Shown here: piece after piece, positions 55,239-64,000 of the stretch
Numbering within the stretch: the first letter of the stretch is position 1
Layout: each line of letters opens with the position of its first letter
DNA from: Adiantum capillus-veneris
Taxonomy: Eukaryota; Streptophyta; Polypodiopsida; Polypodiales; Pteridaceae
Reading direction: 5' to 3'
Length of the DNA: 64,000 nt
Assembly (NCBI GenBank): GCA_014529385.2
Contig: CM043967.1
Location: 127,201,182 to 127,265,181 of the forward strand
The notes under the pieces: generated by a model
What the model was told of the DNA's origin: nothing
Database searches by the model: none
What the model saw: only the letters and a program-made list of their open reading frames with translations
Made by a program: the position numbers and the translations under genes

Positions 55239-55514
55239 GTGCCAAAAGAACCACACATAACGAAGAAGATTGAAGTCATCTCTAGCTCTCAAGAAATGTC
55301 AAGACATGATAGACAAAGTGTTACGGGGAATGGAGTGAGCCAATCTTCTCAACCAAGGGACCAACAACAACAAAAAGAAATTTTGATGACCAAGGTCACC
55401 CAGGTATGGCAAAAGAAACCAGTATTGCCAGTATGGTCCTTTACAAATCCTCTCTTCGAGGATGGGAGTTTTGAATTTCAAAACCTATTCTTGGTCGAAA
55501 GCTCCCGAGAGTAA
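55239..55514 (+). CDS. Small unassigned frame downstream
   Basis: 91 codons, Gln/Lys-rich, ending with PVWSFTNPLFEDGSFEFQNL. It begins 15 bases after the preceding stop. No function is assigned. Confidence 0.25.
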   Translation: MPKEPHITKKIEVISSSQEMSRHDRQSVTGNGVSQSSQPRDQQQQKEILMTKVTQVWQKKPVLPVWSFTNPLFEDGSFEFQNLFLVESSRE

Positions 55515-56720
55515 GTCAAGTCGCCATAAAAATCATGGCATAAGAGTCAAGAGTCGGGTAGCTGAGACACTAAATGAGCAAGCGTCAGACCCAAGCTTCA
55601 TGTCTTAATATTTTTTGTGGTCTATGAGTCTAGATATTTAGATTATAGCTCAAGCTAGAAGAGTTGAGCATATTGTAAAATGGGGTTGCTCATGCTGGAT
55701 AGGTGAGCATAAGAGTCGAAGTCTACTATTTTAAATGGTGGAGTGGCAGAGTAGTCCAGAAAACACTCACGCACATGAACACAGTGAGGAGAGTGGAAAA
55801 AACCTCATCGACAAAAACCCTTCTTGTGAGTAACGGCAGCTCTTGAAGTCAAATATATTTTTGCTTCTCTAGCTACGTTCACTCCTGGAAGCACCCATTC
55901 AAACTCTTCTCGCACCGCATATTGTTTCCCATGCATCTATCTGTGCAAGCATATATAATGTCCCATCATTGGACAACTGCATTTGACACGAATTGTGTTC
56001 CACCCATGCACTTACACAACAAAATGACGATGACAAAGCGGTAACAGGTTTCATAAGCATTTGCTCAACAACAACGACTCTGACTTCAAGCTACTAACAC
56101 GTATCCAATGTATATCAAGTCAATAATAGTAGCCATACGGCCATAAGTACTTTAACTCAGCAAAACTCGGTTACATCAAACATAAGTACATATAGCCTCA
56201 CATTTAATGGGGTGACTAAAGGCATTTTTTTTCCCACTAGGTTTTTCCCTTTAGTCCTATCCAGGTATCCAAGACCTTCATTTTGTAATATACGCCACAT
56301 TTTCTTTTTACTATTTTTTCTTATAAAAACACAAAAAAGCAGACCAACGACATCCCCAAACAACTACATGCTCATAAGATAGAAAATCAAAGGGGAGCGG
56401 CCCAGAAACAATTCAAAAAGGCTTCAAGATTACAGGTACACATGCAAGATGCAGCCAAAGAACAAGCAATATAGAGCTGCCACGGTAAAGACTTGCTGCA
56501 ACAACAAACCTCACTCAACCTATTCACGATACAACAACCAATCGGAGGGGGAGAGCTATGGCTTCAACTACACTACATGTACAAGAAAAAGGTAACTCTA
56601 CAACATACAAAGCATCTGGTAGAAGCAACTGCAACAACAAAAGCTTCCACCAACACCAAACATAGAAACACTCGTCAAGGCTACTGCAGACATAGGGTCT
56701 TGTCGGGGATGACAAGACTT
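55515..56720. other. 3' untranslated interior of the retrotransposon
   Basis: No gene was recognised. CCCACTAGGTTTTTCCC at about 56,233-56,249 is a phrase often present near the 3' end of plant LTR elements. Frames on either strand are short. Confidence 0.5.
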
Positions 56721-56721
56721 C

Positions 56722-56733
56722 GGAGGGGGAGAG
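56722..56733 (+). promoter_or_regulatory. Polypurine tract
   Basis: GGAGGGGGAGAG directly precedes the 3' LTR and is the expected plus-strand primer. A shorter version, GGAGGGGGAGAG-like, also occurs near 56,544. Confidence 0.85.
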
Positions 56734-57800
56734 TGTTGACAGGTCAACCTTTCAACAACGCTTCCACAAAGATTCCATGAAGATTCCTCAAAGATTCTCT
56801 AAAGATTCCAAATAAAGATGCTGATGAAGTGATGAAGACGAAGATGGATGCTGTAATGTGAAGATATAAGCTCATGGACATCATCAAATATCTCGTTATT
56901 ATTATTTTGAGCCATTACGACCACTTTTGTAATGTTTACGGGAACTTCATATATTAAGTCGGCAATTGTATTTTGGCCAGAGATGCTTGTTGGATGAGCA
57001 AAGCCAGCTCACAGTGTTGTAATTAAGCTCTATAGAAGCCTAGGGACAAATCAGGTCATTCTGGTCGGACATTAGGTTTTCTAAGGCTTAGTATACAAGC
57101 CAAAACCTAAAGCTTTGTAAAAAGACTTCTAATAAACTGATCTTCTGTGTCGTTGGGAGACTGCGAGAGAGTGAGAGAGTGTGTGTGTGTGTGCTACAGG
57201 AGATATGGTGGTTGGAATCGCAAACGGAGAGCAGCAGTGTGTTGCCCACGAGGAGAGCTACGCGTTGATGCTTACATCACGCGCGTTCTTCTGTGTTTTG
57301 GCAGATTCACCCACTAGCTACTTTTGGAGTTTCGGTAAGTAACTGTTGTCCATTTTTGCATTTCAGCATATCCACGCGATCAGAGCGAGTAGAGCTACAC
57401 ATTAGGAACTTTAGTTTTTAGAAACGTCGACCTGCAAAAACCGGCCAGACATCCTACGCGTTTTCTGCACGGAGGGTATTGGGTAGGTTTTTTTGGTCAC
57501 GGACCTTAGGGAGAGTGGCCTATTGGTGTTGATAGGATATCTCGCAAGTTTCGTAACGTTTCAAGAACGTCTAATGGGCTTTTGGCTTGCGGTAGCATCA
57601 TAGGAGACTCTCACATTCATAGAACGGATGGCATGTAAATTTGATATCTCTGTAGGAAGTAGTCATTAGTCGGTCGAGTAGAGGTTGACACCCTTTGCTT
57701 GCTTCCACGCACCTGCGGGTCAAGCTTCTTCCTCAGTTGACATTATATGTTAAGTGAGTTCTCACTGTGCTGACGTCCGTCACGGCGTATCCGTCCAACA
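56734..57800 (+). repeat. 3' LTR
   Basis: Same ends as the 5' LTR. It has TATATTAA at 56,950-56,957, AATAAA at 57,131-57,136, a 13-bp internal duplication near 56,776 absent from the 5' copy, and AGACATCCTACGCGT at 57,447-57,461, matching 15 bases of the leader palindrome. Confidence 0.9.
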
Positions 57801-58500
57801 CTTAGAGAATCATAGGTGAAGAGCTTTACAACATAATATGCAGGACATGCATAGCTGGCAATGATGATTATATGCATAAACTCATGCTTAATTAAAGGAA
57901 AATTAACTATCTTTAAGAAGCAAGGTGCTCCCTAACCCAACAATGGAAATACAATCAATGGATGGAAACCATTGACAATACCCCACATATAATAGAGAGT
58001 AGATTATTTAATGCTTTAGCCAGCTAGCATAATTAATCTCGACATAGGAATCCTCTATAGAAAAGAGGCTATGGAGCAATAGGATTAACATAAATATAAT
58101 TAAATTACCCTTAATTAATACCTCCTTTGTGGGTTATATGATGTAGAAAGGATTCACAAAAGATTGATCTGGCGGCAACACTTCCTTGCACTGTCTTGGG
58201 AATTGTGTGTAAAATTGGGTAGGAATGCTCCTTATATAGGCTTCTGGGGTTTCTTGATGGCCAAGGCTTGCTCATACCTCCCTTGCTTGCCCCCTCTTGC
58301 CAAAAGAATAAGTAGAGGTGTCACAAGACTCGCACTAACCACTAGAGGTGTCCCCATTTACCTAATTAAGTGAAAACAACATTAGAGAATATTTTAATGC
58401 GCACAACTCTTGATTATGTGTCACAATATGGATGCACAATTGCTCTAGATGGTTGAAATTGTCGGAAAAAACCATTGATTAATGTGATGTTGATTTTTCC
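57801..58500. other. Flank: target duplication and continuation of the duplicated unit
   Basis: CTTAG at 57,801-57,805 is the right-hand target-site duplication. The following AGAATCAT continues duplicate copy 2. No gene was recognised up to the hAT remnant. Confidence 0.6.
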
Positions 58501-58504
58501 AAAA

Positions 58505-60290
58505 GGTCCTATCTTTCTTAAAGCGGTCGATACATCTTGAAAGAGAAAACTAGTGGATATCTTGCTGGTGTATATGAACATTCAATCAGAAGAGTAAGGG
58601 GACCTAAAAATGTGACTGCCTTTGTCACAGATAATGCATCTTACTACAAAGCAGCTGGAAAAGCAATTGAAGCAAAGTATGTAGAGATTACATGGGTTCC
58701 ATGTGCTGCTCACACTTTGAATTTTTTCTTAAAGGACTTTGGGAACGTTATTCTATTAAGAAAACTCTTCTCTATGCAAACCACTTGGTGAAGTTTATAA
58801 GAGAGCATTCTTTTTATTACGCTGTGTTTAGAACAAAGTCCCCAACCAAAAATTTACAGTTTTTTTTGTGTGACCCGTTTTGTGACAGGATATTACGTTC
58901 TCTCTACACTGCAGCAGGTTAAAGCATCCCTTGTTGAAACAATGGCATATAGAATATGTAAGGAAATGGGTCCTATCGACAAGGCTACTAGCACAGCCAG
59001 ACAGTGTGTACCCTAGGGGGAGGCTATAAGATAGCACGGTTGGGTGGAGACTAGCACACGCATTACCACCGCCCTTTCACTGGTATCCGGGCTATTTTTT
59101 GGGAGGAGGTGAAAAGCGGGTTGCATGTGCGTGCGATGCACTACTTATCTCCCATGTTCCACAGAGAGCAACGTCTCCGCTGTGCAGCAGAAAGAAGACA
59201 AGCACAGTTTCCTAGGCGAGACAGGGAGCAAAGCTGACCGCGGACGCCCCACCTACACCCTCCATAGCACATGACTAAGGCAAGCGACCAAGGCAAACTC
59301 GATCGGCAACTCAACGGCACTGAGGCTCCGAAGGCTTTCATTGGTGTCGTTGGTTGTGTGCATAGGAAGCCCGCTTAACCCTTGCATGAAGGAGGGTTGA
59401 ACCCCCCCCCTATGGGACATTTGGCTTGATAAATATCCCAAGTATGAACTTGCTACTTTTAAATTCTATCAGCTTGTAAACTCTCCTATTGTTTGGAGAA
59501 ATCTAGACAAAATTGTTACTGTCACAGAACCCTTCACTCATCTAATACGATTAGTTGACAAAGAAGCCTCTATCTTTGTATGGGTGTACTGGTACATACA
59601 TGGATCCTCTTGCAAGTTAAAAGATTGTGCATCTTATTTAAGAAAAGAGAAATCCATGATAATGTTGTTTGTCAAAAGATGATGGGAGCAACTGCATATT
59701 CCTTTACATGGAGCAGGTTTTGTCTTGGATCCCAACTTCGAAATGCACGAGCAATCTTCAAACAATCAAGTAATTAGTGATTTTAAGAAAGTGTGTGCCC
59801 AACTATTAGGCAATGTGCAAGGACATGTGGCATATACTAGCAGAGAAAGAATGTTTGGGGATCCTTGGCATATAGATTCTATTAAGACGATGAGCGCATC
59901 AGTTTGGTGGAAAGAGTACGGTGGAGAAAGAGTGAAACTTCAACATGTGGCTATGAGAGTATTGTCTGTTGCGCCTCAAGTGGTAGTTGTGAAAGAACTT
60001 GGTCTTTGTTTGCTTTTGTGCAAACTAAAAAACAAAATTGATTAAGTTATAAACGACTTGCAAACTTGGTTTATGTATTCTGTAACATGTGACTTATGCA
60101 TAAGCCACCAAAGTCAGCCACACGTACCACAGAAGAAATATTCGTGCGCTTTCAAACACATGAAGCAATTGCAAATGAGCTCAACTCCGATAATGAAATG
60201 GAATGAAACCCGAAAGATATTGATCTAGAATATTCAAATGTCAAAGAAATTGATGACATGGTGCGTGTGATTGAGGGGACAAATGAGCTA
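58505..60290 (+). pseudogene. Broken hAT-family transposase (DUF659 and hAT C-terminal dimerisation region)
   Basis: Fragments in several frames follow the order of a plant hAT transposase. GPIFLKAVDTS then YLAGVYEHSIRRV, VTAFVTDNASYYKAAGKAIE and VPCAAHTLNFFLKD form a DUF659-type core. YSIKKTLLYANHLVKFIREH and RFVTGYYVLSTLQQVKASLV follow. After a ~435-bp insertion come YPKYELATFKFYQLVNSPIV, VTEPFTHLIRLVDKEAS, and the C-terminal DPNFEMHEQSS, then SASVWWKEYGGERVKLQHVA and MRVLSVAP, the hAT dimerisation motif. At least three frameshifts and several stops make it inactive. No 8-bp target duplication or short TIRs were identified. Confidence 0.8.
58981..59415. mobile_element. ~435-bp GC-rich insertion in the hAT transposase remnant
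   Basis: The hAT frame breaks after MGPID and resumes at DIWLDKYPK. CCTATCGAC (58,972-58,980) before and CCTATGGGAC (59,409-59,418) after look like a slightly altered ~9-bp target duplication. The insert is clearly GC-richer than its surroundings, ends in a C run, and has no coding frame or terminal inverted repeats that I could see. Confidence 0.5.
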
Positions 60291-60361
60291 TGAAGTTTGT
60301 ACTATATTCTCAATTAATTTTGCAATGCGGAAACTATGTGGAGTTTAGCTTCACAATCTCT

Positions 60362-60364
<3 letters not shown>

Positions 60365-60410
<46 letters not shown>
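60365..60410 (+). repeat. (GT)n microsatellite
   Basis: About 23 uninterrupted GT repeats, followed by CTCTC-rich sequence. Confidence 0.95.
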
Positions 60411-60412
<2 letters not shown>

Positions 60413-60639
60413 ACTCTCACCCTCTTTCTCTCTCATTGTATCTCTTTCTCTCCATATGATCGATATCATTGTCAAAAAGAGGGAGGAAGAGAGAACATAA
60501 CTTACACAATTGCAACAACATTGTCACGTCCATTTGTTCCAACAAATAGAGATTTACATACCAAAAAGAGGTTTTAGTTATAAATCTTGAGATTTAAGAT
60601 ACAAAAAAGCTTAGTATTGTTTGGGAGATTTAATTTAAA

Positions 60640-61386
60640 TCATGGGCTTGTTCTCCAAAGAGATCAGATACACAAAATTTTGAATTGCAAAATGAATCAC
60701 TTGGACCCACATTGCCTACCTCTTCTTTGTTAACAGGCCCATACCTTGCCTTATACCATGCCAACTTTCTTTCTAGCTTTGCTATACAAGTGCACATCAT
60801 GGCTGGGGTCTCTCCTTGACTTGCCAAATCCACACCTTGGGTTGCAAGTTGCTCAATGACCGCGGTTTCTTTGGACAAATATGTGTAACCTCTCTTGCGA
60901 GGAGGATCTTCTTGATTGGCTTTCTATGCATGAATCTTCTCAACTGGGCGTCCTTTGCCAACATCCTATAGTGGGATGATTGTTCCAATCTACATTGAGC
61001 CGCAATACATAATAACAATAGCATTTTTGCACAAAGTAAATTGCCACTTGATTATTATTTGGTGGCGATCTGTACACTTGGATAAATCTTGAAAGGATAT
61101 TTCTTGCGAGGACACTGTGTTGCAGATCTAAAACCTCAAAGGGAGTGGAAGACTTATCATTTTCATTGATTCCAAAGTGATCGGGCATAGTTGTGTGCAT
61201 TGCCTGTATTTTAGTGGCTCTCCTTGAAGTTTTGATTTGTCTTCTTGGGACACAACAAAAGCGCTAATATCTCCTTGAGCCATCGGAATCTCTTCCTCTC
61301 TGTAAATTTGTTGAGCCAATGCATGATTAAGCAAAGGATCGTTAGGCTGTGATGCATTCTTGATGGGAGCAATATCTTCCATACCT
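60640..61386 (-). pseudogene. Broken unassigned gene downstream of the kinase-like remnant
   Basis: The exon-like segment starts after TTTGCATTTCAG, a good acceptor, with MEDIAPIKNASQPNDPLLNH. Coding-like sequence then moves between frames: AMHTTMPDHFGINENDKSST and VLDLQHSVLARNILSRFIQV in one, YRMLAKDAQLRRFMHRKPIK in another, and AMMCTCIAKLERKLAWYKAR in a third. Three frameshifts are implied. No family is recognised. It may be the 3' part of the same gene as the kinase-like region, but no joining donor was found. Confidence 0.4.
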
Positions 61387-61599
61387 GAAATGCAAAATAA
61401 TAAACTTTAATGAGACAGGTCTTAGCACCTAGTAAAGAGAGATGATTTAGAGGATTTCAACGATCCAACTTGAAATACTTTAAAACCTTAACTTGAAGAA
61501 CTTTAAAGACGTAACTAAAAATACAATTAAAGATGTAGTTTGAAATATCACCACACATTGCACACCATCAATGACAAGAAAGTGCGTTACTGGTCTAAT

Positions 61600-62880
61600 C
61601 ATCAACAGGCATCGAGCGAGATTTGGTTACAACAAGACAACCAACATTATGGGCTCCATTCAACAAAGGCTTAAATCCCATATTTTAGGTCTATCTAAGG
61701 GTTTGGAGAATTTTCCACTGGCAAGATGTTTGTTTGCATTTTGTAAAAGTTCTCGCTTGAGAACCTCGGAGGGCTCTGGAATACATGCAACCAAGTGTCT
61801 AAGAATATATGAGAGACTTTATATATCAGATGCTTTGGTGAAAGGAGGAGGATTGGTGCTGATACTTTCAGGGGAAGTCCATGGATGATCTTGCTCAAAT
61901 TGAGTTGTGCTTTGAGGGGTGAAATTTGGCAGCTTGAGAAATGTTGCCAAAGTGTTTGATGGTGTACTTTGTCCCCATCCACAATGCCTGCATACACTCC
62001 TCGCTCGCCAAAATGTAATAGAGTATTTATAATGTGTAGATCATTGTGAATGAAGTCGTGACTATGCACAAATTTCATCGTCTGTAGAAGACGGTTGCAA
62101 ATCAATAAATTTTTGTCTATGAACTACATTACAATTCCAGATGTGTGTTGAAAGTCTCTGATTGCAGTCTTGCTTCCATCATGATGGCATGCCTGAATCC
62201 ACTGCTCAAGGTGACCTCCATTCCAAAGCTTGAAGATCAACATAGGCCTTTTTCTATAACCAACAAGAGCACAGGGCAATATCATGCCACAATGCTGAGC
62301 AGTTGTAGTAGCTATCTCTTCTAGCACAATTTTTAATGTCGGATGGCATCCTACCTGGTCCTTGTAGATATTTTCCACATAGACAGCATCTTTGAGGATA
62401 GGATGGGCCATTGAAACTTGTTTCACATTCGCAAAACATCCCTCACCTAATTGGGGTGCTTGAAAGTGAAAGATAGAATGCTCCCCAAGTAAGTGTAGGA
62501 CATAAGGACATGTCATATCATCCAGGTGTACAAACTAAGTGCTCAACACCTGAAGGAGGAGAAACATCCTCTTTTGTCCTAGGAATTTTGAAGAGCCTTT
62601 GATCTTATCCTTGCTCTTCAATTATGAATGTAGTAGTGCCACAAGCTGCATTCACTCTTTCATTGCAGGTTTGGTTTTGATGTTTGGATGAAGCATTCTC
62701 TCAAATCTTCTAGTGACATGGCCTAATAATTGCTTTATTGTGTTATGCATCACTCCATTAGTGCGCAGAGCTGGGTCAAATGAAATAAGAAATGCACTCC
62801 ACAGCTTCAGCCAGCACTGTTCCACAAGTTCAATCACAAAATCATTGAACTTTATTGCAGTGGATCAAATTCCCGTCGCA
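61600..62880 (-). pseudogene. Broken protein-kinase-like gene
   Basis: On the minus strand, LGEGCFANVKQVS (62,456-62,418) matches a glycine-rich loop, PMLIFKLWNGGHLEQWIQ a hinge region, and FVHSHDFIHNDLHIINTLL (around 62,050) a catalytic loop. HND replaces HRD and the Asn is kept; GIVDGDKV replaces the DFG segment. After a frameshift, ASDIY then SLSYILRHLVACIPEP follows as in a kinase C-lobe. A TAG at 62,124-62,126 interrupts the frame between the lobes. Further upstream, LRTNGVMHNTIKQLLGHVTR and FKIPRTKEDVSPPSGVEHL appear in other frames. At least one nonsense change and several frameshifts show it is decayed. The HNDLH type is atypical for plant receptor kinases and may be element-borne. 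Confidence 0.55.
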
Positions 62881-62919
62881 AACGATCGTCTAAGCTCCAT
62901 AGGGAGACAAAACTAGAGT

Positions 62920-63185
62920 ATTACAAATGATTTTGTGATGTTGACGCGTTAACTTTGTCTCTACCAGGACTGAAGCTTGAAAATACATGAAGAAAATATA
63001 AGTAAGGTAAATCTAGAATAGATATAAATTTGACATAGATTGTAAATGGTTCTAAACAAAAACATTTCATGGACAATAATAACAACGAGTAACGAAAAAC
63101 CTTAAAAACTTATATAATTCCTCCATGCAGTGTGACGTAATGGTTAGAAATATCCAAAGACGAAAAATGTATGATAACAATCTCC
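62920..63185. other. Non-coding, AT-rich
   Basis: No gene, repeat or RNA was recognised here. Confidence 0.4.
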
Positions 63186-63187
63186 TT

Positions 63188-63192
63188 GCACT

Positions 63193-63263
<71 letters not shown>
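63188..63263 (+). repeat. (CT)n microsatellite
   Basis: About 38 uninterrupted CT repeats. Confidence 0.95.
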
Positions 63264-63264
<1 letters not shown>

Positions 63265-63519
63265 GTGCGGCAATTCGTTTGAGCTGTCACGGTACCTTTT
63301 TTTTATAAGGAAAACAGTATTTCAATCGAGCTATATTATAGTTAAATCAAAATATAGTTCGATCAAAATAAGGTTTATTAAAAAATACACGTATAATATG
63401 GGTATACAACGTATATAATCAAAATATGTGTACAATTTTTTATATACAAGGATATAAATGAAGCTTAGGTGGTGCTACAAAGCACATTACCTCACATCGT
63501 CATTTGTTTACCTCTATTG

Positions 63520-64000
63520 AGTTTGTCCCTCACGGGAATACGGTGATTTGTGCCAACAATGCCTCTTATATTGTTCAAGGACTTGGAAGGTGCTTAGTCC
63601 TGCAAATTGTAGTTCTTTCACACTTGTTGATGCATTGTAGGTACTTGGGATAAAAAAGAACCTTTTTTTCTATATGTGCACTTGCTAGACTTGGTCTCGT
63701 AGTCAACATTTCGGATGGCAGATCTCATTAGTCATGATCTCGGTTTTGGTGATGAAATTGTTGCATATGACCTTTTGTGTTGTGGGCTATATAATCTCAC
63801 TTTGTATGACAAGTGTGGGTAAAATTTTGCAAATGTAGTTGCAGACTCAAGGACTGTTTCATATGCAAAACTATGGCATGCATATTTTAGGCATCTAAAT
63901 TTTGCTAGTTTGCTTCGTTTGTAAAAATTTGATATGGTTGCTTCTTTGCCGCCTCTTGAAGCACCTATCAAACATGTTTGTGAAGGCTGTATTTTGGGTA
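63520..64000 (+). pseudogene. Ty1/copia polyprotein fragment (gag-pre-integrase), runs off the window
   Basis: In plus-strand frames, TVICANNASYIVQGLGR and IKKNLF then ALARLGLVVNISDG resemble the protease-to-integrase linker of copia elements. LWHAYFRHLNFASLLRL, one stop, then APIKHVCEGCILG match the HHCC zinc-binding gag-pre-integrase domain (H-x3-7-H ... C-x2-C). At least two frameshifts and one stop are present. The remainder lies beyond the right edge. Confidence 0.75.

Larger units (their letters stand above)
44981..57800 (+). mobile_element. 12.8-kb LTR retrotransposon with gag-like and protease remnants, no RT seen
   Basis: The element is bounded by two LTRs of 1,041 and 1,067 bp, both TGTTG...CAACA, and flanked by CTTAG duplications. 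It has a tRNA-Asp primer site, a polypurine tract and a 10.7-kb interior. The interior carries a palindrome array, gag-like frames with a zinc knuckle, a decayed aspartic protease and unassigned frames. No RT (YxDD), RNase H or integrase motif was recognised in any frame, so it was probably mobilised in trans. The LTRs differ by a few percent and one 13-bp duplication, so the insertion is fairly young. The PBS and protease suggest Ty3/gypsy-type ancestry, but this cannot be settled without RT. Confidence 0.85.

Noticed and set aside
56157-56363. Minus-strand 68-residue frame near the 3' end of the LTR element
   Set aside because: It overlaps the CCCACTAGGTTTTTCC phrase typical of plant LTR-element 3' regions and is antisense to the element.

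Overview
This window looks like nuclear DNA of a land plant. It carries CACTA (tnp2), hAT (DUF659/hAT-C) and Ty1/copia remnants, LTR retroelements with primer sites fitting plant tRNA-Asp, and a captured fragment of a heavy-metal-associated isoprenylated plant protein (HIPP). The species cannot be fixed from the sequence. The near absence of ordinary host genes, the long microsatellites and the nested transposons suggest a large, repeat-rich genome; a seed-free plant such as a fern is possible but is only a guess. No rRNA gene, intact tRNA gene or CRISPR array was recognised.

Region 1 (1-25,685) is the most unusual part. A minus-strand gene (6,399 down to 595) can be reconstructed as four exons whose splice phases fit. 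It encodes a ParB-like DGQH domain, a region resembling a permuted (beta-class) N4/N6 DNA methyltransferase and a C-terminal SET domain, with one frameshift. A plus-strand gene (22,459-25,685, also with one frameshift) encodes a plant transposase-type N-terminal domain (DUF8039-like), a Cys-rich cluster and a DUF7869-like RNase H-fold (DDE-type) domain. The intervals between and inside these genes are filled with direct copies of a roughly 20-bp word (AAGGTCCACCACTTGTCCAA). The copies build ~430-bp tandem units with a ~2,173-bp higher-order repeat (6.5-17.2 kb) and a separate exact 368-bp array (20.5-22.2 kb). The working idea is one giant DNA transposon carrying chromatin/DNA-modification domains and an iteron-like site array; its termini were not found.

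Region 2 (25,983-30,210) is a CACTA element on the minus strand with its 5' terminus intact and its 3' part missing. It has tnp2 exons with clear introns, a HIPP gene fragment (HMA CxxC helix through CaaX box) and long microsatellites. Region 3 (30.2-44.98 kb) is mostly non-coding. It holds decayed LTR-element parts: two tRNA-Asp-type primer sites, a series of ACATGGATCGCGATCCATGT-type palindromes, a degenerate LTR pair and a 1,149-bp tandem duplication.

Region 4 (44,981-57,800) is a well-delimited 12.8-kb LTR retrotransposon with TG..CA LTRs, a perfect CTTAG target-site duplication, a tRNA-Asp primer site and a polypurine tract. It has gag-like reading frames with a zinc knuckle and a decayed retropepsin, but no recognisable RT, RNase H or integrase, so it is probably non-autonomous. 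Its leader carries an array of perfect or near-perfect 24-bp palindromes and a copy of the 5' half of tRNA-Asp. Region 5 (57.8-64 kb) contains a broken hAT transposase with a ~435-bp insertion, a broken protein-kinase-like gene and a Ty1/copia gag-pre-integrase fragment running off the right edge.
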